NCBI GenBank assembly: GCA_052143835.1
Contig: JBKQRV010000139.1
Location: 31,821-95,820 of the forward strand
Origin: DASPPM01 sp052143835
GTDB lineage: Bacteria; Pseudomonadota; Alphaproteobacteria; JACZXZ01
Length of the DNA: 64,000 bases
Reading direction: 5' to 3'
The notes beneath the pieces are model-generated. The model had not been told where the DNA came from, did not search any database, and saw only the letters and a program-made list of their open reading frames with translations. Position numbers and translations under genes: made by a program. This document shows, one piece after another, positions 43,977 to 52,840 of this stretch. Numbering within the stretch: the stretch's first letter is position 1; every line of letters begins with the position of its first letter.

Positions 43977-45104
43977 ATGAAGCTGAGTGAAATCGCAAAA
44001 GCCCTTGACGCCCGCCTGGTCGGCGACGGCTCCATCGAGATCGATCGTCCGGTCAACCCGGTCGATGCGGAGAGCCCGCGGGACCTGGCGCTCGCCATGG
44101 AACCGGAGACCATAGCCCTCCTTAAGGGCGGCCCGGCGCGCGCCGCCCTCATACGCGAGGAGAAGGAGCTCCCCGAGGGTGTGCTTACGGGCTATATCGT
44201 GGTCGGCCGCTCGCGCTACGCCATGGCGCAGCTGCTCGAGCTCTTCCCCCGTCCGCCCCATTCGGAGCCCGGCATCCATCCGACCGCGGTGGTCGATCCT
44301 TATGCTCGTCTCGCCAACGACGTGCGCGTCGGTCCCTTCTGCTACATCGGCCCCGGTGCGGTGATCGGCGCGGGCAGCATCCTTCTTGCCCACGTCACCG
44401 TGGCGGCGGGTGCGCTCATCGGCCGCGGCTGCCTCCTCTATCCGGGCGTGCGCATCGGCGAGCGGGTGGTCGTGGGCGAACGCGTGATCCTCCACCACAA
44501 TGCAAGCCTCGGCGCCGACGGCTTCAGCTTCGTCACCCCCGAGGAGGGCAACGTCGAGAGCGCCAAGGCCTTGGGCGAGATCCGCGCCAGCACCCAGGAC
44601 CTGGTGCGGACCAATTCGATCGGCACCGTGATCCTCGCCGACGACGTCGAGATCGGCGCCTGCGCCTGCATCGATCGCGGCACGGTGAGCGCCACCCGGG
44701 TCGGGCGCAATACCAAGATCGACGACCTGGTGATGATCGGACATAACTGTGTCATCGGCGAAAATTGTATGCTATGCGGTCAGGTGGGAATCGCGGGCAG
44801 CACCATCGTGGGCGACCGGGTGGTGCTGGGCGGCAAGGTGGGCGTCGCCGATCACCTGAGGATCGGCAGCGACTCGGTCATCGGCGGCGGCACCATGATC
44901 GGCATCAACGTCCGGCCCAAGTCGCTGCTGATGGGCTGGCCGCCGCAATCCCCGCGCGACACCTTCACCACACTCTTGACCATCCGGCGCGCCAAACGGA
45001 TCATGAGCGACGTGGAGGACTTGAAGCGCCGGGTGCGCGCGCTCGACGGCGGCGGGGGTGCCGCGGCCGAGGTCGCGAAAGAGGAAGGCGAGGTCCAGCC
45101 TTGA
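43977..45104 (+). CDS. lpxD: UDP-3-O-(3-hydroxyacyl)glucosamine N-acyltransferase
   Basis: A 375-residue left-handed beta-helix acyltransferase of lipid A synthesis. It adds the second 3-hydroxyacyl chain from ACP to UDP-3-O-acyl-glucosamine. An N-terminal uridine-binding domain (about 1-105) precedes hexapeptide repeats (I/V-G-x-x-x-x, about 110-310) containing the HHNASLGADGFSF loop. The C-terminal helix (RRAKRIMSDVEDLKRRVRAL) closes the trimer. It is followed by acp, ketosynthase and FabZ-homolog genes, not by the common fabZ-lpxA-lpxB order. Confidence 0.95.
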   Translation: MKLSEIAKALDARLVGDGSIEIDRPVNPVDAESPRDLALAMEPETIALLKGGPARAALIREEKELPEGVLTGYIVVGRSRYAMAQLLELFPRPPHSEPGIHPTAVVDPYARLANDVRVGPFCYIGPGAVIGAGSILLAHVTVAAGALIGRGCLLYPGVRIGERVVVGERVILHHNASLGADGFSFVTPEEGNVESAKALGEIRASTQDLVRTNSIGTVILADDVEIGACACIDRGTVSATRVGRNTKIDDLVMIGHNCVIGENCMLCGQVGIAGSTIVGDRVVLGGKVGVADHLRIGSDSVIGGGTMIGINVRPKSLLMGWPPQSPRDTFTTLLTIRRAKRIMSDVEDLKRRVRALDGGGGAAAEVAKEEGEVQP

Positions 45105-45146
45105 CCGGCGGGCGTGGCGCACGGGCGCTTGACGAGGGAATCCCAC

Positions 45147-45428
45147 ATGGCAAGTTTTGAAGACGATGTCTTTGACATCATCGCGAAGCACGGGAACATC
45201 GATCGCGCCAAGCTCACGCGCGATGCCAATTTGGCCGACCTCGATATCCAGTCGCTCGACGTCGTGGAAATCATCTTCGCGCTCGAGGAGAAGTTCGACA
45301 TCTCGGTCCCATACAACGCCAACGATCCGACGGGTGCCGCCACCGGCGTCTCGTTCAAGACGATCGGCGACGTGGTCGACGCCATCGCGAAGCTCGTGGC
45401 CGAGCGCGATGCCCTGAAGACCGCCTGA
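45147..45428 (+). CDS. Specialised acyl carrier protein
   Basis: A 93-residue acidic four-helix protein with the phosphopantetheine serine S36 in LDIQSLDVVEIIF (the usual DSL is QSL here). An extra loop of about 12 residues (NDPTGAATGVSF) makes it longer than AcpP, much as in AcpXL-type carriers. Position after lpxD suggests it carries acyl groups for lipid A; this is inferred from context. Confidence 0.9.
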   Translation: MASFEDDVFDIIAKHGNIDRAKLTRDANLADLDIQSLDVVEIIFALEEKFDISVPYNANDPTGAATGVSFKTIGDVVDAIAKLVAERDALKTA

Positions 45429-45442
45429 GCGGCATTCCTCGC

Positions 45443-46660
45443 ATGAAAAGAGTGGTGGTGACCGGACTCGGCGCCTTCGCGGCGCTCGGGAAGAACATCG
45501 CGGAATTCGCCGCGGCCTTACGCGCCGGCCGCAGCGCCATCGGTCCCCTGACCTTCATCCGCACCGACGGGCTGATCGTCAAGATCGGCGCCGAGGTCGG
45601 CGCCTTCGACCCGAAGCACTATTTCGACGAGTCGCGCTTGACGCTCCTCGACCGCTTCACGCAGTTCGGCTTAATTGCTGCGCGCGAGGCGGTCGCCGAC
45701 AGCGGCCTCGTTTTTCGCGACGGCCTCGCCGCGCGCACCGCCGTCATCATCGGCTCCGGCGTGGGCGGCCAGACCACCCTCGACGAGAACTATCACAAGA
45801 TCTATGCCGAGGGCGCCAAGCGCGTGCATCCCTTCACAATCCCCAAGCTGATGCTCAACGCCCCCACCAGCCACATCAGCATGGAGCACGGCATCACCGG
45901 CCCCTCCTTCTCGGTGGCGAGCGCGTGCTCGTCCGCCAACCACGCCATCGGCCTCGCCTTCCACATGATTCGGTGCGGCTCGGCCGATGCGGCAGTGACG
46001 GGAGGTGCGGAAGCGACGGTGACCTACGGCACCATGAAGGGCTGGGACGCCTTGCGCGTGATGGCGCCGGACACCTGCCGGCCGTTCTGTAAGGACCGCA
46101 AGGGCATGGTGCTCGGCGAGGGTGCCGCGATCCTGGTGCTCGAGAACCTCGAGCGCGCCAAGGCGCGCGGGGCGCGCATTCACGGCGAGATCATCGGCTT
46201 CGGCATGAGCTCGGACGCGGGCGACATCGTGCTGCCCGCCGCGAGCGGTGCGGCCGCGGCGATGCGGGCCTGCATCGCCGATGCGGGGCTCCAGCCGGTG
46301 GATGTCGACTACATCAACGCCCACGGCACCGGGACGACCGCCAACGACGTGACCGAGACCAAGGCCATCCACATGATCTTCGGCGCACACGCCAAGAACC
46401 TCATGGTCTCCTCGACCAAGTCGATGCACGGCCATGCCCTTGGCGCCGCAGGCGCCATCGAGCTGGCCGCCACCTTGCTGGCGCTTCGCGACGGCTTCAT
46501 CCCGCCGACCGCCAACTTCACCGAGGCCGATCCCCAATGCGACCTCGACTACGTGCCGAACGCGGCGCGTGAGGCACAGGCGGAGGTGGCGATCTCCAAT
46601 TCATTCGCTTTCGGCGGCCATAACGCCGTGGTGGCGGCGCGACGCTATACGGGCGCATAA
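45443..46660 (+). CDS. FabF-type beta-ketoacyl-ACP synthase
   Basis: A 405-residue condensing enzyme with Cys162 (SVASACSSANHA), His294 (NAHGTGTTAND), Lys326 and His331 (KSMHGHALGAAG) all present. It should elongate acyl chains on the neighbouring ACP. It starts 15 bp after the acp stop. Relative to housekeeping FabF it is likely a pathway-specific paralog dedicated to the lpxD-linked carrier. Confidence 0.93.
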   Translation: MKRVVVTGLGAFAALGKNIAEFAAALRAGRSAIGPLTFIRTDGLIVKIGAEVGAFDPKHYFDESRLTLLDRFTQFGLIAAREAVADSGLVFRDGLAARTAVIIGSGVGGQTTLDENYHKIYAEGAKRVHPFTIPKLMLNAPTSHISMEHGITGPSFSVASACSSANHAIGLAFHMIRCGSADAAVTGGAEATVTYGTMKGWDALRVMAPDTCRPFCKDRKGMVLGEGAAILVLENLERAKARGARIHGEIIGFGMSSDAGDIVLPAASGAAAAMRACIADAGLQPVDVDYINAHGTGTTANDVTETKAIHMIFGAHAKNLMVSSTKSMHGHALGAAGAIELAATLLALRDGFIPPTANFTEADPQCDLDYVPNAAREAQAEVAISNSFAFGGHNAVVAARRYTGA

Positions 46661-46675
46661 GCGCAGGCGGCGGCG

Positions 46676-47158
46676 ATGACCGAGAAGGGCGTCGATTTCG
46701 ACATCGACCAGATCAAGGCGATGATCCCGCATCGCTACCCCTTTCTGATGATCGACCGTGTGCTCAACTGCGTCGCCGACAAGGGCGGCATCGGCGTCAA
46801 GCAGGTGACCATCAACGAGCCTTACTTCCGCAACATGTCGCCGAGCGGGCTCGCCATGCCGGGCCTCTTGATCGTCGAGGCGATGGCGCAGACCGCCGCG
46901 GTGGGGGCCGTCCACACCCTCGGCGCGCACACGGCGGGAAAGCTCGTCCTGCTGATGGGATTGAAGGAGGTGCGCTTTCACCTGCCGGTGAGGCCGGGCG
47001 ACACGCTCTTCCTCCACGTCGACAAGGAGCGCCAGTTCGGCCCCACCTCGCGGCTGCGCGGCCGGGCGAGGGTCGAGCGCACGCTCGTGGCGGAGGCCCT
47101 CCTCACCGCGGTGATCATCGATTCAGGTCACGATTTCAGTGCAAGTGCGGCTTCTTGA
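46676..47158 (+). CDS. FabZ/hotdog-fold protein lacking the catalytic histidine
   Basis: A 160-residue hotdog protein: MIPHRYPFLMIDRV at 17-30 and MPGLLIVEAMAQT at 61-72 (with E68) are FabZ motifs. The intervening GHFPG loop, whose His is catalytic in FabZ, reads here RNMSPSG, with Met54 at the histidine position and no gap in the alignment. Either activity is altered or it binds acyl-ACP without dehydrating it. Follows the ketosynthase by 15 bp; its end overlaps the convergent PDZ gene by 36 bp. Confidence 0.85.
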   Translation: MTEKGVDFDIDQIKAMIPHRYPFLMIDRVLNCVADKGGIGVKQVTINEPYFRNMSPSGLAMPGLLIVEAMAQTAAVGAVHTLGAHTAGKLVLLMGLKEVRFHLPVRPGDTLFLHVDKERQFGPTSRLRGRARVERTLVAEALLTAVIIDSGHDFSASAAS

Positions 47159-48118
47159 GGAAGTCGTCGCGGTTGGCGGAGCCGATCTGCACGTCGAACG
47201 TGTCGCCCTCGCGCATGAGAGGGTGAGGCGGATCTCGGTGCCGGCGGGTCCGAGCGCCCAAATCTTGCGATAGAAGTCGGCCAGGCCGTCGATACGGGAA
47301 CCGGCGACGGCGACGACCCGGTCGCCCGGACGCAGTTGCGCGCGATGCGCGGGCCCGTTGCGCGCCAGACTCACCACGGTCGGTCCCTCGTTCGTCTCGG
47401 TCGTGTACATGCCGAGCCAAGGCCGCGGCGGACGATTGCTGCGGCCGAAGCGGAGGAGATCGTCGAAGATCGGCTCGAGGAGATCGATCGGCACGATCAT
47501 GTTGGCGTCGACCTGCTCGCCCGATTCCGCGACCCCCTGGACGAGGAGCGAGCCGATGCCGAGCAGCCTGCCGTCGCGCCCGATGAGGGCGGCCCCTCCC
47601 CATTGCGGATGCGCCGGCAAAGTGAAGATCGCCTCGTCGAGCACGTATTCCCAATAGCCGGCGAATTCCCGCTTGGAGGCGATGCGCGCCTGCAGCGCGT
47701 GGCGCTGTCCGCCGTGGCCGGCCATGATGACGAGATCGCCGACAGCGCATGACTGCGAGCGCCCGCGGGAGAGTGCGGGCACGCCGAGCCGCCCCAACGC
47801 CTGCACGAGCCCGAGCCCGGTCGCCTGGTCGTAGGCCAGCACGTGGGCGGGAGAGGCGCCTCCCCTGTTCGTGGTGAGCCAGACCGTCTCCGCTTCCGAG
47901 ACCAGATAGCCGATGGTCAGCACGAGGCCGTCCTCGCGGATGACGACGCCGTTGCCGTCCCGCTCGGTGCCGAGGATCGAGGCGGTGAAGGCATCCTCCG
48001 GGATCTCGGCGCGAAGGTGCACGACGGCGGAGAGTGCCGTGTCGAGGTCGAACGCGACGTCCTTCACGTTCGGCCTCACCTCCGCAGGGAATTCCCAGTC
48101 ACGCGCCGCCACGGTCAT
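47123..48118 (-). CDS. HtrA-like pseudo-protease with PDZ domain, C-terminal frameshift
   Basis: A 331-residue trypsin-fold plus PDZ protein without a signal peptide. The histidine motif of HtrA (TNxHV) reads TIGYLV and the nucleophile motif GNSGG reads WGGAAL, so the triad is lost. The PDZ domain follows from about residue 230 (RPWLGMY..., LRPGDRVVAVAG). Near 47217-47220 (CCCTCTCATG on the minus strand) two extra bases shift the frame. The other frame continues MREGDTFDVQIGSANRDDFL to a stop at 47136, which is the expected end. Either a real mutation or a sequencing error. Confidence 0.72.
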   Translation of the reverse strand: MTVAARDWEFPAEVRPNVKDVAFDLDTALSAVVHLRAEIPEDAFTASILGTERDGNGVVIREDGLVLTIGYLVSEAETVWLTTNRGGASPAHVLAYDQATGLGLVQALGRLGVPALSRGRSQSCAVGDLVIMAGHGGQRHALQARIASKREFAGYWEYVLDEAIFTLPAHPQWGGAALIGRDGRLLGIGSLLVQGVAESGEQVDANMIVPIDLLEPIFDDLLRFGRSNRPPRPWLGMYTTETNEGPTVVSLARNGPAHRAQLRPGDRVVAVAGSRIDGLADFYRKIWALGPAGTEIRLTLSCARATRSTCRSAPPTATTSSRSRTCTEIVT

Positions 48119-48340
48119 CAGGCTCCCGTTCTCCGCCCCGGCCTGCGGAGTCTAGCACGACCTCCGCGGGAAATTGAGGCAACTTTGTCAAGCGCGCCGC
48201 GCCACCCCCGCCGGTCCGCCGGCATGCGCGCGAGCCGTCCCTATCTCTATGGGGTGCCGTCTGCCGCTCGTCAAAGGGCAAGAGGAGCGCGAGGGACCGC
48301 CCGCAGCCGACACCGGGCTCGCAAGCTGCCTCCCCGACAT

Positions 48341-48967
48341 TCATTCGAGCGGGATCATCACGTGGCTCTTGAAGGGCTTGCGCTCGCACAGGCGCTGGTA
48401 CCATGCGGCGAGATTGGCCAGAGCTGGCCGCTCGATGGGCATCACGTACCAGCGATAGGCCCAGATGCCGAGCGGAATGTCGGCGAGCGAGAGCTCTTTG
48501 CCGTTGAGGTAGGGGGCGGCGGCGAGCTGGGCGTCCACCATGCGCCACAGCCCGATCGTTCGCTGGCGCGCCGCCTCGATCGCCGCCATGTCGCGTTTCT
48601 CGGGCGCGGTTCGAACATAGCCGAAGAAGATCGGCACGATCGCCGGATTGAGATGGGCGAGCTGCCAATCCATCCAGCGCTCGGCCGTCGCCGCCGCCGC
48701 CGGCTCCTGGGGATAAAGCGCACCCCGCCCGTATTTGCGGGCGAGATAGCGGATGATGGCGTTCGATTCCCAAAGCACGAAGCCGTTGTCGTCGATCGTC
48801 GGCACCAATCCGTTCGGATTGAGTGCCCGGTATTTCGGATCGTCGTTGCCGCCGAAGCGCCCGCCGAGGTCGGTGCGCTCGAAGGGAATTCCGAGCTCGT
48901 CGCAGCACCACAACACCTTCTGCACGTTGGAGGAGCTCCTGCGGCCCCAAATCTTGAGCGTTGCCAT
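48341..48967 (-). CDS. Glutathione S-transferase family protein
   Basis: A 208-residue GST. The thioredoxin-like N-terminal domain has RRSSSNVQKVLWCCDELG, the cis-proline GLVPTI and the WESNAIIRYLA glutathione-contacting motif; the helical C-terminal domain contains the LADIPLGIWAYRW N-capping region. It probably conjugates or reduces small electrophiles. I prefer the ATG at 48967 because GGAG is nine bases away. Confidence 0.93.
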   Translation of the reverse strand: MATLKIWGRRSSSNVQKVLWCCDELGIPFERTDLGGRFGGNDDPKYRALNPNGLVPTIDDNGFVLWESNAIIRYLARKYGRGALYPQEPAAAATAERWMDWQLAHLNPAIVPIFFGYVRTAPEKRDMAAIEAARQRTIGLWRMVDAQLAAAPYLNGKELSLADIPLGIWAYRWYVMPIERPALANLAAWYQRLCERKPFKSHVMIPLE

Positions 48968-49013
48968 GATCATCTTCTCCTGGACGTCTTAGCTTGCGGT
49001 TGTCACACGCGTA

Positions 49014-50066
49014 TCACGGCGTCAGTACCGTGCGTCCGACGACGCGGCCCGCCTTGAGATCCTCGAGCGCCGCGGAGGCGTCCTCAAGCGGCCGGGTACG
49101 AATCGGGATGGGCGGCACTTTCTGCTGGCGGACGAGGGCCAAGAGCTCGGTGAGCTCGCCAAGGCTGCCGACATAGGAGCCTTGGATGGTGAGCTCGCGC
49201 TGCGGGATCGACGGCAGCGGCAGCGTGATATCGCCGCCGAAGAGCCCGACGATGATGAGCTGGCTGCCCTTGCAGAGGCACTCGAGCGCGAGCGATACGG
49301 TCGCCCGCGAGCCCACCAGATCGATGATGGCCCATACCGGTCCGCCTACTGCCTCCCTGATCGCGCGTGCCGCATCGGCGGCGGCGCCGTCCACGGTCGC
49401 AAGCGCTCCCGCCTTCTTCGCCGCTTCGCGCTTCGCAGAATCGATGTCGACGACGACCGCACCGTGCCCCTTCATCGCCTTGAGCAGCTCGAGGCACATG
49501 AGCCCGAGGCCGCCTGCGCCGATGATGACGGTCGGCTTCGCGGCGAGTAGCGCGCCGAACTTGCGCAAGGCCGCGTAAGTGGTGAGCCCGGAGCAGGCGT
49601 AAGGGGCTGCCACGGTTGCCGGCATGTCGGAGATATCGAGGAGGTAGCGCGGATGGGGGACCAAGAGATGGTCGCTGTAGCCGCCGGTGCGATGGACGCC
49701 GAGGAAGCGCGGCGCGAGACAGAGCTGCTCCTCCCCTGCCCGGCACACCTCGCAGTTCCCGCAGCCGATCCAGGGATAGACGAGAACGCGTTGCCCGAGC
49801 TTGAGGCCCCTGGCCTCGGGGCCAAGCGCCGCGACCTCGCCGGCGCTCTCGTGCCCGAGCGTGTGCGGCAACTTCATGCCGCGCTCGGCCATGGTGAGCT
49901 TCCTGCCGCTGCCGAGATCGAAATATCCTTCCCAGATATGGAGATCGCTGTGGCAGACCCCCGAGGCGGCCACGCGTATGAGCACCTCGCTGCCCGCGGG
50001 CTTCGGTGTCGCGCGGTCGAAGCGCTGCAAAGGCGCGCCAAAGGCCGCAATGTCATAGCTTCGCAT
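49014..50066 (-). CDS. Zinc-dependent alcohol dehydrogenase
   Basis: A 350-residue medium-chain dehydrogenase. Catalytic zinc ligands are C38 (GVCHSD) and H72-E73 (GHE); the structural zinc is held by C102, C105, C108 and C116. The NAD-binding motif is GAGGLGLM. A nine-residue insertion before GHE (LGSGRKLTMAERG) marks a subgroup acting on medium-chain or hydroxy-alcohols. Its product range cannot be stated. Confidence 0.93.
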   Translation of the reverse strand: MRSYDIAAFGAPLQRFDRATPKPAGSEVLIRVAASGVCHSDLHIWEGYFDLGSGRKLTMAERGMKLPHTLGHESAGEVAALGPEARGLKLGQRVLVYPWIGCGNCEVCRAGEEQLCLAPRFLGVHRTGGYSDHLLVPHPRYLLDISDMPATVAAPYACSGLTTYAALRKFGALLAAKPTVIIGAGGLGLMCLELLKAMKGHGAVVVDIDSAKREAAKKAGALATVDGAAADAARAIREAVGGPVWAIIDLVGSRATVSLALECLCKGSQLIIVGLFGGDITLPLPSIPQRELTIQGSYVGSLGELTELLALVRQQKVPPIPIRTRPLEDASAALEDLKAGRVVGRTVLTP

Positions 50067-50266
50067 CCTGGTCCCCTGCCATTCCCGGTCCGGCCGCCGG
50101 CCGCGTGCTATCGAGTGCTGAAGCGCCGGCCGCAGTCAAGGGCGAAGCGCGCATTCCCGCGCATTCGCCCTGGACTTGTCGGCGCGCTCGACCGCAGGAT
50201 ATGCGCCAAGCGGGTAGAGCGGCTGCCGGCCGGCGGAGACAGCGGGGCCAAGGGAGAGGTCGAGCC

Positions 50267-51154
50267 ATGATAGAGCGCCTGGGGTTCATCGGCATGGGAG
50301 CCATGGGTGCGCCGATGGCGCGCCGGCTTAAGGCGGCGGGGTATCCCCTCACGGTGTGGAACCGCTCGCGGGAAAAGACGGCGCTGCTCGTCGAAGCCGG
50401 TGCCGCTCGAGCCGACAACCCCGCAGAAGTGCTTGGCGCGAGCGACATCGTCCATCTCTGCGTGTTCGACACCGCGGCCGTCGAGGAGGTGACGTTCGGG
50501 CCGCACGGGCTCGCCGCGGCGGGGCCTTCGCGAGGCAAGCTCATCGTCGACCATTCGAGCATCGAGCCCGACGCCACGCGGCGCATCGCAGAGCGCTTGC
50601 AAAGCGAGCGCGGTGCGCGCTGGGTCGATGCACCGGTGACCGGCGGCGTGCCGGGCGCCGAGGCGGGCACGCTTGCGATCATGGCGGGCGGTCAAGCGGA
50701 AGACGTGGAGCGACTGCGTCCCATCCTCGCCCATGTCTCCCAACGCGTCACGCACATGGGTCCGGCGGGCGCCGGGCAGCTCACCAAATTATGCAACCAG
50801 ATGATGGTGGGCGGCACCATGGCCCTCGTCGCCGAGATGCTCCAGCTCGCCGCGGCCGGCGGCCTCGAGATCGATCGCCTGCCCGAGTGCTTGGCAGGAG
50901 GCTACGCCGATTCGACCATCCTGCAGAACTTCGCCCGGCCCATGGCCAAGGCCGCGGTCAAGTCGGCGGGGCTGATCACCACGCTGCTCAAGGATCTGGG
51001 CACCGCTTGCGCCTTCGGTCAGGCCAAGGCCACCCCCATGCCCATGACGGCGCTGGCGGCGCAACTTTACCGGACCTTGTACGTTGATCTTCACGGCGCG
51101 CACGACGGGATGGGCATCCTGCGGCTTTACAGGAAGACGCCGCTCGCAAAGTGA
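50267..51154 (+). CDS. 3-hydroxyisobutyrate dehydrogenase-family NAD(P) oxidoreductase
   Basis: A 295-residue beta-hydroxyacid dehydrogenase: the N-terminal GFIGMGAMGAPMARRL cofactor motif, DAPVTGGVPGAEAGTLAIMAGG substrate motif, catalytic lysine in QLTKLCNQMM and a helical C-terminal dimerisation domain. It oxidises a 3-hydroxy acid or reduces tartronate semialdehyde-like substrates. Start at 50267 follows GGGAGAGG. The 200 bp upstream hold no gene. Confidence 0.93.
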   Translation: MIERLGFIGMGAMGAPMARRLKAAGYPLTVWNRSREKTALLVEAGAARADNPAEVLGASDIVHLCVFDTAAVEEVTFGPHGLAAAGPSRGKLIVDHSSIEPDATRRIAERLQSERGARWVDAPVTGGVPGAEAGTLAIMAGGQAEDVERLRPILAHVSQRVTHMGPAGAGQLTKLCNQMMVGGTMALVAEMLQLAAAGGLEIDRLPECLAGGYADSTILQNFARPMAKAAVKSAGLITTLLKDLGTACAFGQAKATPMPMTALAAQLYRTLYVDLHGAHDGMGILRLYRKTPLAK

Positions 51155-51221
51155 CCGGCGCCCCTGGCAGCGCTTGCGCGCGCGAGCTATCCTCGCGGTG
51201 GGATCATCTGCGAGGTGCGGC

Positions 51222-51416
51222 ATGGACAGCCCCGGCGGGGACGACGACAAGGACGGGCCCCAGTTCGGCACGATGCTTGCCGGCCTGGCGGTCGCGGCCT
51301 TTCTCGTCGTGCTCGGGCTCTTCATCATCGACCGGCTCAAGGCGATGTCGGATCTGCAAGACTGCGCGATGTCGGGGCGCCGGAATTGCGCGCCGCTCTC
51401 GATCGAGGCGAGATGA
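51222..51416 (+). CDS. Small single-span membrane protein
   Basis: A 64-residue protein with an acidic N terminus (SPGGDDDKDGP), one transmembrane helix (about 18-38, MLAGLAVAAFLVVLGLFII) and a short tail with two cysteines. Start at 51222 behind GAGGTGCGGC. Function unknown. Confidence 0.6.
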   Translation: MDSPGGDDDKDGPQFGTMLAGLAVAAFLVVLGLFIIDRLKAMSDLQDCAMSGRRNCAPLSIEAR

Positions 51417-51571
51417 GGGGCCGGGCCGCGTCAACGGGCTCGCGCATCGCGCCGACATGACTCGATGCTCCATCCAGTCTCCCAACAAATGCCAAAAATC
51501 AATGCGCAGGTCAGCCGCGTTCGAGCCGTACATCATTTGAGGATCAGGCGGCCGTCGAACGGGAGGGCGCG

Positions 51572-51769
51572 ATGGATTGGAGTGGCGAGCCGAAGCTCGC
51601 GGAGGCACTTTGCGATCCGGTGGTTCAGGCGGTGATGGAAGCCGATGGCGTCGATGCGCGGGAGCTCGGCGCGACATTGAGCCGGGCGGCGCGGAGGGTC
51701 AGGCTCGGCCGATGCGTCCCGGCCGAGCGCGATCGCGGCAGAGCCCGACGGGAAGCCCAGGGCGATTGA
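51572..51769 (+). CDS. Small protein of the EPxxAExLxDP family
   Basis: A 65-residue protein: GEPKLAEALCDPVVQAVMEADGVDARELG resembles REPTIAELLDDPIARLLMASDRLSPETV of the 18627 gene. The tail is Arg-rich. Small proteins of this pattern are widespread in alphaproteobacteria with no assigned role. Confidence 0.55.
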   Translation: MDWSGEPKLAEALCDPVVQAVMEADGVDARELGATLSRAARRVRLGRCVPAERDRGRARREAQGD

Positions 51770-51925
51770 GAATTAAGTAGGGAGATCGCCGAGAGCCGCC
51801 CTCCCCATCGCCTGTTTCTCCTGCACGCCACTCTCTTCCCTTAGAGCACGTCCCGTAGATATGGAAACACCATCGTCACCCCCGCGAAAGCGCTACGGCA
51901 TTCACACATCCTCGTGATCGGCCGC

Positions 51926-52771
51926 CTATTCGGTCACGCCGAAGGGCACTAGGTTCGGCTTGTTCCAGAAGCGGCCGGTCGGGCCGTACTTCTCGCTCAT
52001 TTTCTCCCACCGCCCCGTGGTCAAGAGGAAATCGATCGAGGTGTTCATGAAGTTGAGCAGGTCCTCGTTCCCGCGCTTGACCGACCAGGCAAGCGGCAGG
52101 ACGTTGTAGGGATGGCCGGCAAAGAGGTCGGTGACCTCCGGGTGGACGGCGGCATAGCGGTGCGCCTGCCAGGCGTCCTCGACCCCCACGTCCGCGCGGC
52201 CGGTGGAGACCTCGATGAAGGGCGCCGTCAGGTTCCCCGTCGCGAGCAGAACCTTCTGTGCCTTGGGCCAGTTCTCGTTGGCGTACTCGACGCTGGCTCC
52301 CCCTTGCACGAGGGCGATCTTGATGTCGGGATTGTTGAGATCGGCCGGGGTCTTGAAGCGCGTGTCGCCCTTCTTGACCACGGCGCTGTAGCCCAGGTAC
52401 GAGATCGGCTTGGTGAACTCGACGGCACCCGCCCGTTGGATCGTCGCAAACGTTCCTGCGATCGACACGTCGAACTGGTCCGAATTCAGGCCCGCGGCGA
52501 AATTGGCCCAGGTGGTCTCGATGAATTCCGGCTCGACGCCGATCATCTTCGCGACCAGCCTCATGCCGTCGACATAGTAGCCGGTAATCTCTCCCGTCTT
52601 CGGATCCTTGATGGTGCCGGGCGGCGACGGGATAAAGCCGATGCGCAGCTTCTTGTCCCGCAGGATGCGGTCCATGGCACCTTGGGCGGATGCGCTCGCG
52701 ACCGCGAGCGGTGCGAGTATGGCGAGTGCAAGGATGGCGGCAATGGCGCGCCTCAGTCCAGTTGCAAGCAT
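51926..52771 (-). CDS. ABC transporter substrate-binding protein, amino-acid type
   Basis: A 281-residue periplasmic binding protein with a signal peptide (ending SASAQG) and the SBP_bac_3 fold: LRIGFIPSPPGTIKDPKTGEITGYYVDGM, WANFAAGLNSDQFDVSIAGT, and a C-terminal domain with LVQGGASVEY and TGRADVGVEDAW. It should bind a polar amino acid or related compound for the permease and ATPase next to it. Confidence 0.92.
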   Translation of the reverse strand: MLATGLRRAIAAILALAILAPLAVASASAQGAMDRILRDKKLRIGFIPSPPGTIKDPKTGEITGYYVDGMRLVAKMIGVEPEFIETTWANFAAGLNSDQFDVSIAGTFATIQRAGAVEFTKPISYLGYSAVVKKGDTRFKTPADLNNPDIKIALVQGGASVEYANENWPKAQKVLLATGNLTAPFIEVSTGRADVGVEDAWQAHRYAAVHPEVTDLFAGHPYNVLPLAWSVKRGNEDLLNFMNTSIDFLLTTGRWEKMSEKYGPTGRFWNKPNLVPFGVTE

Positions 52772-52840
52772 GTTCTTCCTCCCTGTTCGTCCTCGATCAA
52801 GCTCACGATTCGACGCTCACCGAGCGGCCGCGGCCGCGCC

